A DNA stretch of 64,000 bases, from assembly GCA_944548615.1 (NCBI GenBank), contig OX155960.1:11346365-11410364 (forward strand), read 5' to 3'. The DNA comes from Micropterix aruncella. Lineage: Eukaryota > Arthropoda > Insecta > Lepidoptera > Micropterigidae. The first letter of the stretch is position 1. Each line of letters begins with the position of its first letter. Of the stretch, positions 11,545-22,639 are shown piece after piece. The translations under genes and the position numbers were made by a program. Below the pieces are notes generated by a model, which saw only the letters and a list, made by a program, of their open reading frames with translations, had not been told where the DNA came from and ran no database searches.

Positions 11545-12920
11545 TATATAGCTTGACGTAGGCTGCGGTATATATGGAGAACGACCAAACTTCGAAAGAA
11601 GTATAAACTTGGGGAAATACGCCTCCTATTCCAAGCGGAGGTATACGCCATTATTGAATGTGCGGATATCAACATGCATAAGGTCTACGCCAACCACCGT
11701 ATCTATATCCACTCGGGTAGAAAGGCAGCTCTTATGGCACTAGCCTCGAATACTACTAATTCAAGTCAAGTTCAAAGCTAAACTGCGTATCACTACTGAA
11801 TTCCCTGGGCGAAAAGAACAGGGTAATTTTAAGATGAGTTCCCGGCCATGCAGGAATCGAGGGAAATGAAAAGCCGACGGACTTGCTAAGACGGGAGCAA
11901 AGGGAACGTTATATGGCCCTGAACCTTGCTTTGGCGTACCAATCGACTGTGCACTCTGACTAATAGCAGGGGGAGTCTGGAAGCTGTACTGTTTCCTATA
12001 GAGCGGGGGTGGTTGCGGACCTTACGGCGACTGCTCTTGAAACGACCATCGGCTACCCGATCCTGGGTGAACAGCCGGGCAAAGGATGCTATGGTCCGCG
12101 ATAGATTCGGTAAACACCGTTTCACCGCTTCGTAAGGGAGAGGACCGCGCAAGCGACCTCGAACTCGTAACCAATCGAGAGACTGGAGTAATCTGGTCAC
12201 GATTGGAAGTAAGGGCGTGAGTGTAGGCCCGCCGGGTAACACTCCTGGCTATCTCGCGGTTAAGGCGTTGGCCTCTTACGGGCTTGTGACGTAGCTAGAT
12301 GGTGGACTGTTTTGTCCTCAAGTCTTCTGCGCTCACTCCAGGGAGATAGAACGACTAACCGTTAAAACTTCCTGAGGTGACGGGCTCGCCCGCTGTAGTC
12401 GACAACCCAAGTTGTGGCGTACCAAAAATCCTTGCAAACCCAATGCTTAAAAAAATATGTTTAGAACAATCCGTCAACTAATGGAACAACACGCCAGGGT
12501 TGAATCATTCCAAAGCGCTAATTAAGGCGTACGACCGTAAGACTGCCCGTGAGGCCTTATCGCTAAATAGGAACAATCTACGCATACTGGTGACGGCGCT
12601 CACGGGGCGTTGTGGTCTGAACAAACACATGTACAAGTACAACCTCTAGCTCCGAGGCACGAAAATGAGCAGGATCTGCCAAGAGGCAGCGGAAACTCCT
12701 CTGCACATCATGTGCGAGTGTGGCCCGCTGATGCGTAAAAGATACACCCACTGGGTGGTCATTACCTCCGACCTCAGGAGGTAAAACAATCTGGCGCCAA
12801 AAGCCATTTGCGGTTCTTAAATGACACGAGGCTTAGCGCAGAACTATAGCAGGTGGTAAACACAATAGATCAGCAATGGTTTCAGTGTTACAAGGCTCAT
12901 AAAGACCTTAGAAAGCCCAA
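11545..12920 (+). pseudogene. decayed LINE with RNase H and CCHC tail, split by a family G insertion
   Basis: The plus strand encodes, in shifting frames, GCGIYGERPNFERSINLGKY, FQAEVYAIIECADINMHKVY, HSGRKAALMALAS and VPGHAGIEGNEK. These match the RNase H order of the intact LINE at 31975-35311. The catalytic aspartate of the SDS motif reads as glycine here. After the family G block (11936-12413) the frame resumes with LTGRCGLNKHMYKYNL and CRICQEAAETPLHIMCECGP, the C-terminal CCHC motif. RT and upstream parts are absent, so this is a 5'-truncated, frameshifted copy. Confidence 0.85.
11932..12422 (-). repeat. repeat family G, truncated, with 9-bp flanking duplication
   Basis: TGGCGTACC occurs immediately before the family G sequence (about 11932-11940) and immediately after it (about 12414-12422). 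Removing the block and one duplicate rejoins the LINE reading (GPEPCFGVP then KILANPMLKK). Relative to 14275-14965 the copy lacks about 210 bp at its left end but retains the constant end CTGTAGTCGACAACCCAAGTTG. Confidence 0.85.
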
Positions 12921-12929
12921 AACAACAAA

Positions 12930-13055
12930 TTTAAAAAAAATGTCCACTCCTTAGGTTTGTTGCAAGATATTGTCATGTGGCAATAAGCTCGCATTTTTGG
13001 ATTTCAATTTTTAAATGCAAATAAAGAGTTTGTTATTATTATATTTGCGTTCAAA
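12930..13055 (+). mobile_element. LINE 3' tail, family F
   Basis: TTGTCATGTGGCAATAAGCTCGC followed by AAATGCAAATAAAGAGTTTG and (TTA)n is the plus-strand counterpart of the tail at 60334-60400. Only the last part of the 3' UTR is present. Confidence 0.75.
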
Positions 13056-13390
13056 TTCTATGTATATTCAAAAGGCCATTATTCAATCTAAAATTGGTCA
13101 GTCTGAAATAAAACAGGCATTACATGTGTAGGTAAGAACCTAATATAAGACACAAAATTAAACGTTCCCATGAACCATTTTTTATTAGGGTAAAATGACA
13201 GTTTTTGAAGACGCCATTCCCGCCCACTTTAACCTGTTGCTAATATTTTGTGCCCGCTCAAGGGCTATATCGTTGTCGGGCCATATCAATCAAACGGCCA
13301 AGGGTAGTCATTTTGCCCATACCGCGCGCGGGCTACTCTCAAACTTCGTGAAATTCATCGATTCTATATAATAAAAATACATCCCGAAAA
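13056..13390. other. no feature recognised
   Basis: Unique-looking AT-rich sequence without motifs. Confidence 0.4.
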
Positions 13391-14235
13391 AAGCATATAG
13401 TATGTTAGGATTCGTACTTCGAACTTCAAAACATTTCGCAGTTAAAAATTCTCTATTACTCTTGTACTACGCTTTCGTCCGCAGTCACCTCGAATATGCT
13501 TCTCAAATATGGTCCCCGCTATAATGTTCACATAAAGAGAATTGAACGTATTCAAAATGTGTTCCTGAAACATTTGAATTATCGCTCCTTCGTGTCCTTT
13601 CCCAATTACAACGAAGCAGCTACCTTTCACGGGCTTCAATCCTTACAATCAAGAAGAAAATGCGCAGACGTGGTGTTTTTCCATAAACTATTAGCAGGTT
13701 ACATTGATTGTTCTGATCTTCTTGGAATGGTAACTTTCCGTGTACCATCGCGACTCACTCGCCAAACGGAGTTATTCCACCTTCCGCAGGTTAGTACTAA
13801 TTATGCACAAAACTGTTTCATTTATAGGGTATGTAAAATTTGTAATACGCAGCTCGGCGATATTGACTTATTCAATACGTCATCATTCGCTCTTAAGAAA
13901 GCAATTATTAATAACGGTATTGATTTATCATTGTAATCGCAATATATAATATATTATAAATAATATTTATTCAAGAATATCTTTAAATAATATGTATGAC
14001 TATATTATGGAACGTGTATTTACATAAAATTTTATTTACTTATTATGACTCCTTTCTTCCCAGTTCCCACCTCTCCCTATGTGTGTTAATTCTTCAAAAA
14101 AATGATATTGTTGTGTTTAAATTATGAATGTTTAAGTGGAAACATGTAATTAGCTTTATTTTTGTAACTTAATAATTTTGTAACAAATTTATTGTAACAG
14201 CTGTATGTTTCCTTAAGAATAATAAAATAAAATAA
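13391..14235 (+). pseudogene. 5'-truncated jockey-like LINE, C-terminal RT region and 3' UTR
   Basis: Translation starts KAYSMLGFVLRTSKHF, continues LYYAFVRSHLEYASQIWSPL and stops. One frame over it continues YNVHIKRIERIQNVFLKHLN, then FPNYNEAATFHGLQSLQSRR, to a stop after GIDLSL at about 13936. The 3' UTR ends in an (AATAA)n-like tail at about 14235. LEYASQIWSP followed by IERIQ(N/K)-FL is the thumb/C-terminal signature of jockey-like ORF2. One frameshift near 13520 disables it. The 22640-23625 element belongs to the same broad group. Confidence 0.85.
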
Positions 14236-14274
14236 CATGTTGTCGTCAAGCAGCGCCCATACTGTAGTCACTAG

Positions 14275-14965
14275 TCCTGCCCGTTTCTGTGGGAGTTAAT
14301 GGGCCCTTGCTGAGTTGGCCACGAAGACCCATTCTGTTCAGGGTTGGTCACACTCACGGGTCAACACCTATCCGACGGCCTCCACGCATGAAGTGCGAGC
14401 ATGGGTAGGACTCTGGCCTTATGGTTAGTTTCCCCTGGGAATCAACCTTCTGGCGCTCCTGGACGGTCTGCGCACCGTGCGGCATAAGCCAATCGATTGC
14501 GCACTCTGACTAACAGTCGGGGGAGTCTGGAAGCAGTACTGTTTCCTATAGAGCGGGGGCGGTCGCGGACCTTACGGCGACTGCTCTTGAAACGACCATC
14601 GGCTCTCCGATCCTGGGTGAACAGCCGGGCAAGGGACGCTGTGGTCCGCGTTAGATTCGGTATACACCGTTTCACCGCTTCGTAAGGGAGAGGACCGCGC
14701 AAGCGACCTCGAACTCGTAACCAATCGAGAGATTGGAGTAATCTGGTCACAATTGGAAGTAAGGGCGTGAGTGTAAGCCCGCCGGGTAACACTCCTGGCT
14801 ATCTCGCGGTTAAGACGTTGGCCTCTTACGGGTTTGTGGCGGAGCTAGATGGTGGACTGTTTTGTCCAAGTCTTCTGCGCTCATCTCACGGGACACAGAA
14901 CGTACATTTCGTTAAAACTTCCTAAGGTGACGGGTTCGCCCGTTGTAATTCACAGCTCTAGTTGT
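14275..14965 (-). repeat. repeat family G, full-length reference copy
   Basis: It runs from CTGTGGGAGTTAATGGGCCC to GGTTCGCCCGTTGTAATTCACAGCTCTAGTTG, about 690 bp, in the middle of AT-rich DNA. The other near-complete copies are 41335-41995 (+) and 63115-63797 (-). On the minus strand the three longest copies keep an open frame starting MLPGG(P/L)[11 protein letters not shown] and containing [10 protein letters not shown] and RSIGNSTASRLP (14442-14792 here). No known protein family was recognised, and the frame may be incidental. The superfamily is unknown. Confidence 0.85.
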
Positions 14966-15140
14966 GGTTTAGGTGTGTTTGGGGCGCCATTTACAGTTCG
15001 TCGCTATACTGTTATACCACGAAAGTCGCCATATTGAACATAATAATAGACGATTAATCAACTTTTGGAACTATGAGTGCCATCTACATGTTGCATTTCG
15101 TAGTAAAATCCTGGTTGACAAATTTTAGTACAATATAGGC
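14966..15140 (+). repeat. repeat family K, copy 3
   Basis: GGCGCCATTTACAGTTCGTCG, ACTGTTATACCACGAAAGTCG, GAACTATGAGTGCCATCTAC and ATCCTGGTTGACAAATTT follow in the same order as the other K copies. It abuts the family G copy directly. Confidence 0.75.
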
Positions 15141-15700
15141 TAAAAATATAGACTAAAACGTCAGGCAATGAAGTTTGAGAAACAGTCGCACGTTCGTCGA
15201 CTATATTAAAAGAGCATTTACGTGGAACATAATGAAAGATCGTTTGTATTCGGACAATGGCCCGGGAGAAAAGGTCCAGAGCCATTTTCGAAATTCCCAC
15301 AAAACATTCTTTGTCCGCCGGCCATCAAAGAGGAATAGAAATGGCCGGGCGACGTCATAAAAAAATAACACACGTTAACATTCAACATACACCTGTGTCT
15401 GATGCATCTGAAAGAGATTCTTGAAATCGTAACCGTCATTAAATTATCCCATATCGAATACAGCAGGTCCGGGTGACGTTTATGCTGAAATCATCAAGAC
15501 CATAAACGTTAAGAATATTGATGTTGATGTTGACGGGCATAATACCGCAGAACTGAATTCACTTTCATTACATTCTAGTTCGCGTCCTTTCCATATTTCG
15601 AATAAAAAATGCTATATTTTGCAATGCCTGAAGCACACTTGAATTCGCCTCGTCTATGGTATATGGAACTAGCAATATTTTTCATTTTATTTTATTTATT
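15141..15700. other. no gene recognised
   Basis: Short overlapping open frames at 15058-15439 on both strands have no recognisable motif. No splice-linked partner was found. Confidence 0.35.
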
Positions 15701-15727
15701 TCTTTATTTATTCAGGTACTTAGGCTT

Positions 15728-16410
15728 AGGTATACAGTTCATTCATTGATCATGTAATCTTATAATAATTATATAAATTATTTAATAATTAATATAGGGA
15801 GGTTTAACACATCTTACATGACCTTTACTGCCAATAGCACTCGGGAAAGTGATTGTCGATGTCATTGTAGAATTCTGCAATATGTTGATATTGTGATATA
15901 AAGGGATTTATTTGCATAATTTTGCTATCGTATTGACCCTTAAAACATGGCCATATTGGAGATATAATTTGGCCCGTCTCTAGATGTGCATATTTTTATG
16001 CAATTTTAAGAAATGAAGTGTTTTTTTTTTAATAAATTATTTGGACCCACCACCTGTATATACACATAATATACCAATTTTATAAAATATATAGCTATGT
16101 AATAAATATATACATTTATATACAGGTATACAGTTCATTCATTGATCATGTAATCTTATAATAATTATATAAATTATTTAATAATTAATATAGGGAGGTT
16201 TAACACATCTTACATGACCTTTACTGCCAATAGCACATCTAACTAGGCGATAATTTGGGCCGTCTCTAGATGTGCATATTTTTATGCAATTTTAAGAAAT
16301 GAAGTGTTTTTTTTTTTTTAATAAATTATTTGGACCCACCACCTGTATATACACATAATATACCAATTTTATAAAATATATAGCTATGTAATAAATATAT
16401 ACATTTATAG
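15728..16410. repeat. tandem duplication, units of about 395 and 290 bp
   Basis: GGTATACAGTTCATTCATTG starts at about 15731 and again at about 16126. Both units continue identically through AATATAGGGAGGTTTAACAC and CTGCCAATAGCAC. They resume together at TTTGG(C/G)CCGTCTCTAGATG and end ATAAATATATACATTTATA. The second unit lacks about 115 bp present in the first. Near-identity indicates a recent duplication. Confidence 0.9.
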
Positions 16411-16746
16411 TTGTAATTTAATAAAATTTAATAAAGAAAAATAGATAAGTGATACTAAATAAATTAACGTGCGTTGCAAAGAAGTTGATCAGATTTTACA
16501 TATCTCTTGTTAAGTAGCCATCTATTTTTTTTAATTTTAAGTCCACAAAAAAAATTACACCGTTAGCACTTAACATAGATTGTGTTGCTCCTAACTAGGC
16601 AGAGCCTGTTCTAAGGAGAACACCAATACAAATGAATAAAAATACATAACTTCCAAACTAAAAATAAAAAAATTGAATCAAATCAAGTTAAAATTAAATT
16701 CTTACTACACCAAAATAATATTAGAACTATAGACAAGTAATACTAA

Positions 16747-16775
16747 ATAATAATAATAATAATAATAATATATAA
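16747..16775. repeat. (TAA)n microsatellite
   Basis: About nine AAT/TAA units, set within broader AT-rich sequence to 16870. Confidence 0.85.
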
Positions 16776-16919
16776 TAGCAATAATAAATAATCATTCATA
16801 ATAATAACTAATAATATATAAGAATTATTAAAAATACGTATATAAAATAAATAGAAAATAAATATATTTATTTATTTTAAAATTGTGATGAATGTTTTCT
16901 CCGTCTCTCTCCTACCAAG

Positions 16920-17745
16920 GTTTATTAACCATGATGTAATGTGATATTTTTGTTGTTTGCTGCTAATTTCCGGCAAATGTTGTCTTGACTGACGGAATTA
17001 TATAATTGATACTCGCGGACATTCTTGTGTTCAGATTGTTTTGAGTTCGGGCGTGGTGATCTCTAGATTTGTAGAATGCAAGAAGCGCTTGCTTAATGAA
17101 TAACTGTTTAGCTGATAGCACATGGGATTGGGAAAATAACAAGGCAGATGGATGACGCCGGTTTTTCCTGTGAATTACTCTCAATAATAATTTCTGCGCT
17201 TTTGTCAATCTATCCAGATTATCATTAGTAGTAGCGCCCCATGCCGCGACTCCGTAGGACAAAATACTCTGACACAAGGCCATGTATACCATTCTTATGG
17301 TTGTTTTGGACAGAATGTTGCGCAGCCGAAGAAATACATAAACCAGCTTTCTAATTCTCGAACTCAAATTTGCAACCTGATTTTCCCAACATAGCTTCTC
17401 ATCTACCGTTATGCCTAAGTAGGAGACTGTTGCAGATTTGCTTAATTTAATACATACACATCTATTCTTATCCAAGCATTTGTCGGTATGAATGGCAAGT
17501 GTTTGGTTGAGAACCTGGCTGGGATTTCCCCGCAAGCTGAAAGTGATAAATTTTGATTTCGCAGCATTTAGCGTTAAAATATGGTTGTCGATCCAAGTTT
17601 TAGCCAGTTCCAAGTTACTATGAGCTTTGAAGAATGTGTCATTCCAATTATTAGTCGCAGTAAGAAGGACAGTGTCGTCCGCGAAGGATACAATTCTACC
17701 ATTAACAGGTAATTCGCACAATTCGAAATTTATCGCACATTTATT
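16920..17745 (-). pseudogene. 5'-truncated LINE reverse transcriptase fragment (252-aa open frame)
   Basis: The minus-strand frame opens around 17745 (INFELCELPVNG) and runs to 16963. RT motif C is SFADDTVLL close to the N-terminus. It is followed by LNAAKSKFITF, VSYLGITVDEKLCWENQV (the palm-end motif before the thumb), and MALCQSILSYGVAAWGATT. These identify a jockey/CR1-like ORF2 C-terminal half. Endonuclease and RT motifs before C are missing, because the element begins at the FADD region. The frame is uninterrupted over 252 codons, so the copy is younger than most LINE debris here. An AT-rich 3' UTR follows towards 16870. Confidence 0.9.
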
Positions 17746-18206
17746 TGTTACTTAGATATTAATATCTATAAAACAAAGATTTTGGATACAAAAATAACAG
17801 GAAACGAATGGAAAAACCTCGTGCTTTTCGATCAGTCCCCCAACTGGCACTTATCTGTACTAGGGTGCACAGGGCCCTAATAACCTAATAAATTATTTAA
17901 ATGTTGTAGTAAAATGCTCATAAAAATAAATTGCCTTAAAATGACCTAATAATAATAAATCGCAATTCCATTATGAACTCGGCGATAAACTTCAATATAA
18001 GATTCGTTAAATATAGTAAGACAAATTGAATAGACTTAAATTTAAAAGACAGAGAAAAAAGTGAGAAATCAAAGAGAAAGAAAAAAGTCATGACAAAAAT
18101 ATCAAAAAGTCATTAATATGAAATATTATGTAGAAGTAATACCTAGCCAAAATAAATATAATGCGTCGTCAAAACAATACATAAAAAACAACAAGATATA
18201 AGTCTT
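17746..18206. other. no feature recognised
   Basis: AT-rich sequence without motifs. Confidence 0.4.
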
Positions 18207-18718
18207 TTACATTACATTACATTACATTTTCGTCATGTCCAATTGACGGCTAAAGACCGCTCTTGGACGTGTCAAAATAATTGGGTTAGGTAGTAAGTTT
18301 CGTTACTACTCTTTACTGAACATACATAGGTAGTCAAGAATTAACTACTACATTGTCAAACTATAAATATAAATAATCAAAATAGAAGCCTAATATTTGA
18401 AGTAGTTAGTAATTCGAAAAGATACGTAGTAAAATTATTCATCGTAATATTCAAATTGTGAGTAAAATGTTAAATAATTAAATTAAATCTACGTTATGCA
18501 TTTTAAACTAAAAGTACAGATATAAGACAATATAAAGTAATCAGACAATAAGGCTCTTCTTTTTTAAGTAATTTAAATGGGCACAATATTTGAAAAATCA
18601 TAGCCCTCAAATTCGGCCAGATTATAGAAAGGGTGACCTATCAGCAACTCCTTGAGGTTTTTTTTAATTGTATGTCCTCCAGCTGTTTAAATTTTGTAGG
18701 GAGTAGATTATAAAATTT
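18207..18718 (-). mobile_element. jockey-like LINE 3' end, family T, copy 2 (inverted)
   Basis: It begins with the (TTACA)n tail at 18207-18228 and reads inverted through the same 3' UTR and GHDF-NIVP coding end as 7209-7737. The coding end is slightly diverged. Confidence 0.85.
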
Positions 18719-18734
18719 ACCCCAGTGAAATATG

Positions 18735-19260
18735 CCCATCGGACGTATTCAGAATATCTTTTTCAAATACATTGATTATCGCAATTATTTCTCTTTTGAC
18801 ACTTGATTATTACAACATTAGTACTAGTATTTAAGTAATATTATTGATATACTACGTATATAATTCTTGATGAAAATTTTAAAACAACAATTTTATAAAT
18901 CATTAAATTTTCTATAATTTGGTGAAAGAATCATCGAAATCGCTTCAGGCGTTTGAAAATAATATAAAAATTCTTGCGTAAAATAATAGAAGAGATAAGA
19001 TTTTTTTCTGTCAAAACTAACAGTAATAATAAACAAAGGAGACAACAAATTTATTTTTGATGATATTACTCATACCAAATATTTTTTTTCATGTATCTGG
19101 ACCAACCATTTAGGAGAAATTGGCGTTCAAAGAGAGGTCTATTTTGCAGTTTGGCCTATCCTTTCGCCTTAAAGAAAGACGCTGTCAAGCTGATTTGACA
19201 TTCTTATTTAAAATCTTGAATAATCTTATTTAATTCAACACACTCCCACAAACACATACA
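18735..19260 (+). pseudogene. decayed jockey-like LINE C-terminal fragment
   Basis: Short translations RIQNIFFKYIDYRNYFSFDT near 18755 and LSFRLKERRCQADLTFLFKI near 19150 correspond to successive pieces of the region after the RT domain (compare 13391-14235). Everything between is scrambled. Confidence 0.55.
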
Positions 19261-19483
19261 CACACCCTGCATACTCGACTCTTATGTACCTACTTCTAAA
19301 ATTGAAAAAAAATAAAATTGAAGGTACGTTAGTTTTATTAAGTAGTTAAAAAAAACGTAATTTATGTAATTTTATTGAAATCCGTAACCGGTTTTATTTG
19401 TTGTAAATCTGCATACATTAAAAAAAATATTATTACTGTAATACTGTGTGATTTCTCAATAAAGAATTGAATTGAATTGAATA

Positions 19484-19706
19484 TCCTACTACTATTATAA
19501 ACGCGAAAGTTTGTAAGAAAGTATGTATGGATGTTTGTTACTCTTGCACGCAAAAACTACTGAATGGATTTTCATGAAACTTTACAGTAATATAGCTTAC
19601 ACATCAGAATAACACATAGGCTATAATTTATAAAGATATATAGTTTTCTGTCATCATTATCACAATTTTCCATCACTACGCGGGTGGAACCGCGGGACGC
19701 AGCTAG
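19484..19706 (+). mobile_element. Helitron-like element 2 (short, complete)
   Basis: It starts TCCTACTACTATTATAAACG and ends GCGGGTGGAACCGCGGGACG then CAGCTAG, with A before and T after. At 223 bp it is a compact non-autonomous copy with an intact 3' hairpin (CGCGGGTGGAACCGCGG). Confidence 0.75.
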
Positions 19707-19750
19707 TATACTAATAATATAAGAATATCTATACTAGTATACTAAGAATA

Positions 19751-20231
19751 TCTGTACTAATAATAAAGCTGAATAGTTTGCTTGTATAAACGAGCTAATC
19801 TATGGAACTACTAGTCACATATTAAAAAATCTTTTTGTAAATACTAAAAGATTAATCTTTTTGTAATTACAATTAAATAATTGATCAATTCTTGAGGAAC
19901 GGTATAGGCTATTTAACATCACGTTGCGACCCTTAGGAGCCGAACAAAAAGAACGCTAATCAAAAACTAAGTCTTAGCGCGGGCGGGCTTTGCGACGAGG
20001 TGGGTCGGGGGCCGGGGGCGGCCACCCGATGAGAACAGAGCATTACCGAGAATAGCCAAACTGTGTATGGCTTGTCTAGATCAGGGTGCAGAGAAACCCA
20101 GTATACTCGTAACTAATATGACAAGAAAATATGACTTAAAATATTTTCAATGACAATGTACTCTAAATTATTTATAAATAATCCGATTTATTTTAAATTA
20201 AACGGCGGGTGAAAACGCAGAGCACAGCTAG
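19751..20231 (+). mobile_element. Helitron-like element 3
   Basis: It starts TCTGTACTAATAATAAAGCTG, contains GGAACGGTATAGGCTATTTAAC, and ends CGGGTGAAAACGCAGAGCACAGCTAG followed by T. It lies 44 bp from element 2, and the sequence between them repeats the start motif, so a third start may be nested. Confidence 0.65.
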
Positions 20232-20329
20232 TTCGCTATAAAATGCCATCGACATGCTGATGATACGAGGTTACCGCGGTTATGGGAGACTTCAACGTTA
20301 AAATAGGTTGTAGGTACTTCACGCCGAAC

Positions 20330-20475
20330 GAGGCGTAGGGAGATTGCAACTACGATGGCTGGACGACATCAGAAAAGCAGCAGGGACCAACAGGCTGAGA
20401 GCAGCAGCTGACAGACAGACATGGAAGAAAAAGGAAGAGGCCTACGTCCAGGAGTGGACCAAACCAGGCTTAGAA
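20330..20475 (+). pseudogene. LINE ORF2 extreme C-terminus
   Basis: QLRWLDDIRKAAGTNRLRAA then DRQTWKKKEEAYVQEWT matches the arrangement RW-DD-(R/V)KVAG ... DR-W---GEAYVQ-W at the end of several insect LINE ORF2 proteins. Only about 50 residues remain. Confidence 0.65.
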
Positions 20476-20772
20476 AGAAGAAGAGAAGAAGAAGATGATA
20501 CGAGTCTATCTTTAAGGACAGCACAAACGTGAACTTCAACAGAAATGTAAACGAGAGCCTCACCATCGCCAAAAAACGGTTCAATGTCAATAAACTAGCT
20601 TAAAATGCGTCTAAATCGACTCAAATTCATTTCTCTATAAGAGCACCGTAAATGCAACGATTGTAAGTATTTTTATTGGGAAGGGCCTTTTGTTCAATTT
20701 TGCACTGGGGCTATTTTTTTTGTACATAAGTAGATACGTCGCTGCGTGTGTACAATATGTATTGTGCGTTGT

Positions 20773-20810
20773 CTACACTGGTTGTGAGTGAATACTCACA
20801 ACCAGTGTAG
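20773..20810. repeat. 17-bp perfect hairpin
   Basis: CTACACTGGTTGTGAGT pairs with 20794-20810 across a 4-base loop. No T-run follows and the context is not promoter-like. Confidence 0.9.
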
Positions 20811-20817
20811 ATGTTAA

Positions 20818-21145
20818 TTTATTTATTTATTTATTTTATTTTCGCGAAACATACAGCGCTTCATTAATAATTACTAATTATTCTAATAAAGTGTTTCGCC
20901 GGCCGATTAATTGTTTCCTACATTATTTTCTTATACGGTAAATCAAAAGTTGCATTGCACTTAATTAAATTGCAATCGTACTATTGCAAGGATAGGAAAG
21001 GAGAGGGATGGGATATATGTAGGATAGGATATAGGTATTCAAATTATACTCTTTGCTATTCTCATTTTCGCTCTGAGTGTTTTAAAACAATTTGTATACT
21101 CACTATATGATCACTTCCTAGACGCCTAGTGAGCTAAGGACACAT
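20818..21145 (-). mobile_element. jockey-like LINE 3' UTR, inverted copy
   Basis: It matches the reverse complement of about 23290-23610, from CCTAGACGCCTAGTGAGCTA (21118-) back to the (TTTA)n tail at 20818. It is a 3'-UTR-only copy of the element at 22640-23625. Confidence 0.85.
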
Positions 21146-21192
21146 ATATCTAAGTACAAGTTATTATCAAATAATTAATAAAGAGTGCCGAT

Positions 21193-21640
21193 TTATTTAA
21201 GGGTTTGAAGGGCAGAATATTTGTTCTGTAAGTTTTTAAAATCATTAAATTTAAATGCTGGAGGAAAAAGGGAACCCATCCCATAGCTGAAAGAACGATC
21301 GTATATCGTTATGCGTGACGTTTCGCCCGTTGTAGTTGACACCTCCCCACTGATCGCATGTTTGAGTAAGTAACGATTTGAGACAAATAAATGATTGTTT
21401 TTCGAGTGTGCATGGTGCCGACCCTTAAGGGATCGTCTTTCCCCGTCTTGCCCTAAGATAGCTTTCAAAGTCACCGCCGCGCCTCGCACCTCGGCGGTCA
21501 CGCCGATACAATGGAAGGTACAATTCGCGAGAAGCGACCACTCCACGGAACAATGCGACCCACTTTTTCCACTCAGGAGGCGCCCGCTTTACGGCTGATC
21601 TTTTCGAGAACAAGCCTTTGTGGCATTTAAGCGCCACCAT
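21193..21640 (-). other. open-frame region of unknown origin ending in family G text
   Basis: Overlapping minus-strand frames at 21193-21546 and 21425-21640 are locally GC-rich. 21285-21350 contains the family G end (GAACGATC ... TCGCCCGTTGTAGTTGACA). I do not recognise the rest, and it may be repeat-derived. Confidence 0.35.
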
Positions 21641-21937
21641 CCACCAGACCCGGCGTTATCTTCAATTATTCTAAGCCGTTATTGTAAGAAAGGTTGTATA
21701 GTAAAACGTACGCTGTAGGTACCTGCTTACGTAGTAGACCCATTTGAGTGTGGAGTGGAAAAAATAAGATGGGCTCTTTCATAAACATCTATACCTGCCT
21801 TTCTGTCACAGGGTAATATCACTGTTTATATAGCGTATCAGATTGCTCAATGCTGGTATGCATTTTAGCAGCTACGATTTTACTACGAAAAGCAACATGT
21901 ACATGGCACTTATAAGACACGTATCCAGACCAATTTC

Positions 21938-22066
21938 GGGGGGGGGGGGGGCATTCATTGAAACAAAGCGCAAGGTACCCACCAAACGTGAATTTGCCCG
22001 TACAATGAAACGAAAATACGCCGGATTTCCGGGGGTTAAATCCCAAATACCCCCCCCCCCCCCGGA
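21938..22066. repeat. poly-G tract and facing poly-C tract
   Basis: About 13 G at 21940-21952 and about 16 C at 22049-22064, flanked by ACACGTATCC on the left and GGATACGTGCC on the right. The whole therefore resembles a degenerate inverted repeat with homopolymer-expanded arms. Confidence 0.7.
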
Positions 22067-22129
22067 TACGTGCCTACCACTAGGTACATAAGTCGCGGAT
22101 TCTCCCGGATTCTCATTTTTTGTCGACTT

Positions 22130-22636
22130 TATTTTTTACTCAAAAAATTTAGGATATTCCTTAGCACTCATAGTTCCAAAAATTGATTACTCTTCTCTTA
22201 TTTTATTTTTATTTTATTTTATGTGATTTATTTTATCTGATTCTATTATTTGATTCTTTCCAAATTGGACTCCTTGATTATTATTATTATTATTGATTTA
22301 TTTATTTGCGAGATCATTCAATGGATTTGCCTTTCTATTATTTTTTTCTTTTTTATTTATAGATTTATACTCTTTTTTATTTTTTAATTTAGATTTGGTA
22401 TTTCTATTTTTGATATTTCTTAATGCTCTTTTTAATATTTAGACAATGTAATGGTTGATTTTGTATAGTTTATTGACTTTCATATTTCTAACGTGATTTA
22501 ATTTTATTTGTGCCAGATAAAATATATGATATGTTTCAAATATGAATATTATAAAAATGTATTTATTAACTGTAAGTTCTATACCCTCACCGGGTTTTTT
22601 TGGAATAAATAAACTTTGAACTTTGAACTTTGAACT
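22130..22636 (+). other. AT-rich DNA ending in a LINE-like tail
   Basis: T/A-rich without genes. 22560-22636 ends GGAATAAATAAACTTTGAAC with a three-fold ACTTTGA repeat, as at the 3' ends of some non-LTR elements. Confidence 0.45.
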
Positions 22637-22639
22637 ATC

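Noticed and set aside
13496..13936. 146-aa open frame as a host gene
   Set aside because: It is the second half of a frameshifted jockey-like C-terminus; the first half (VRSHLEYASQIWSP) lies directly upstream in another frame.
21193..21640. Conserved protein-coding exon
   Set aside because: Frames overlap on the same strand without a plausible splice structure, and part of the region matches the family G end.
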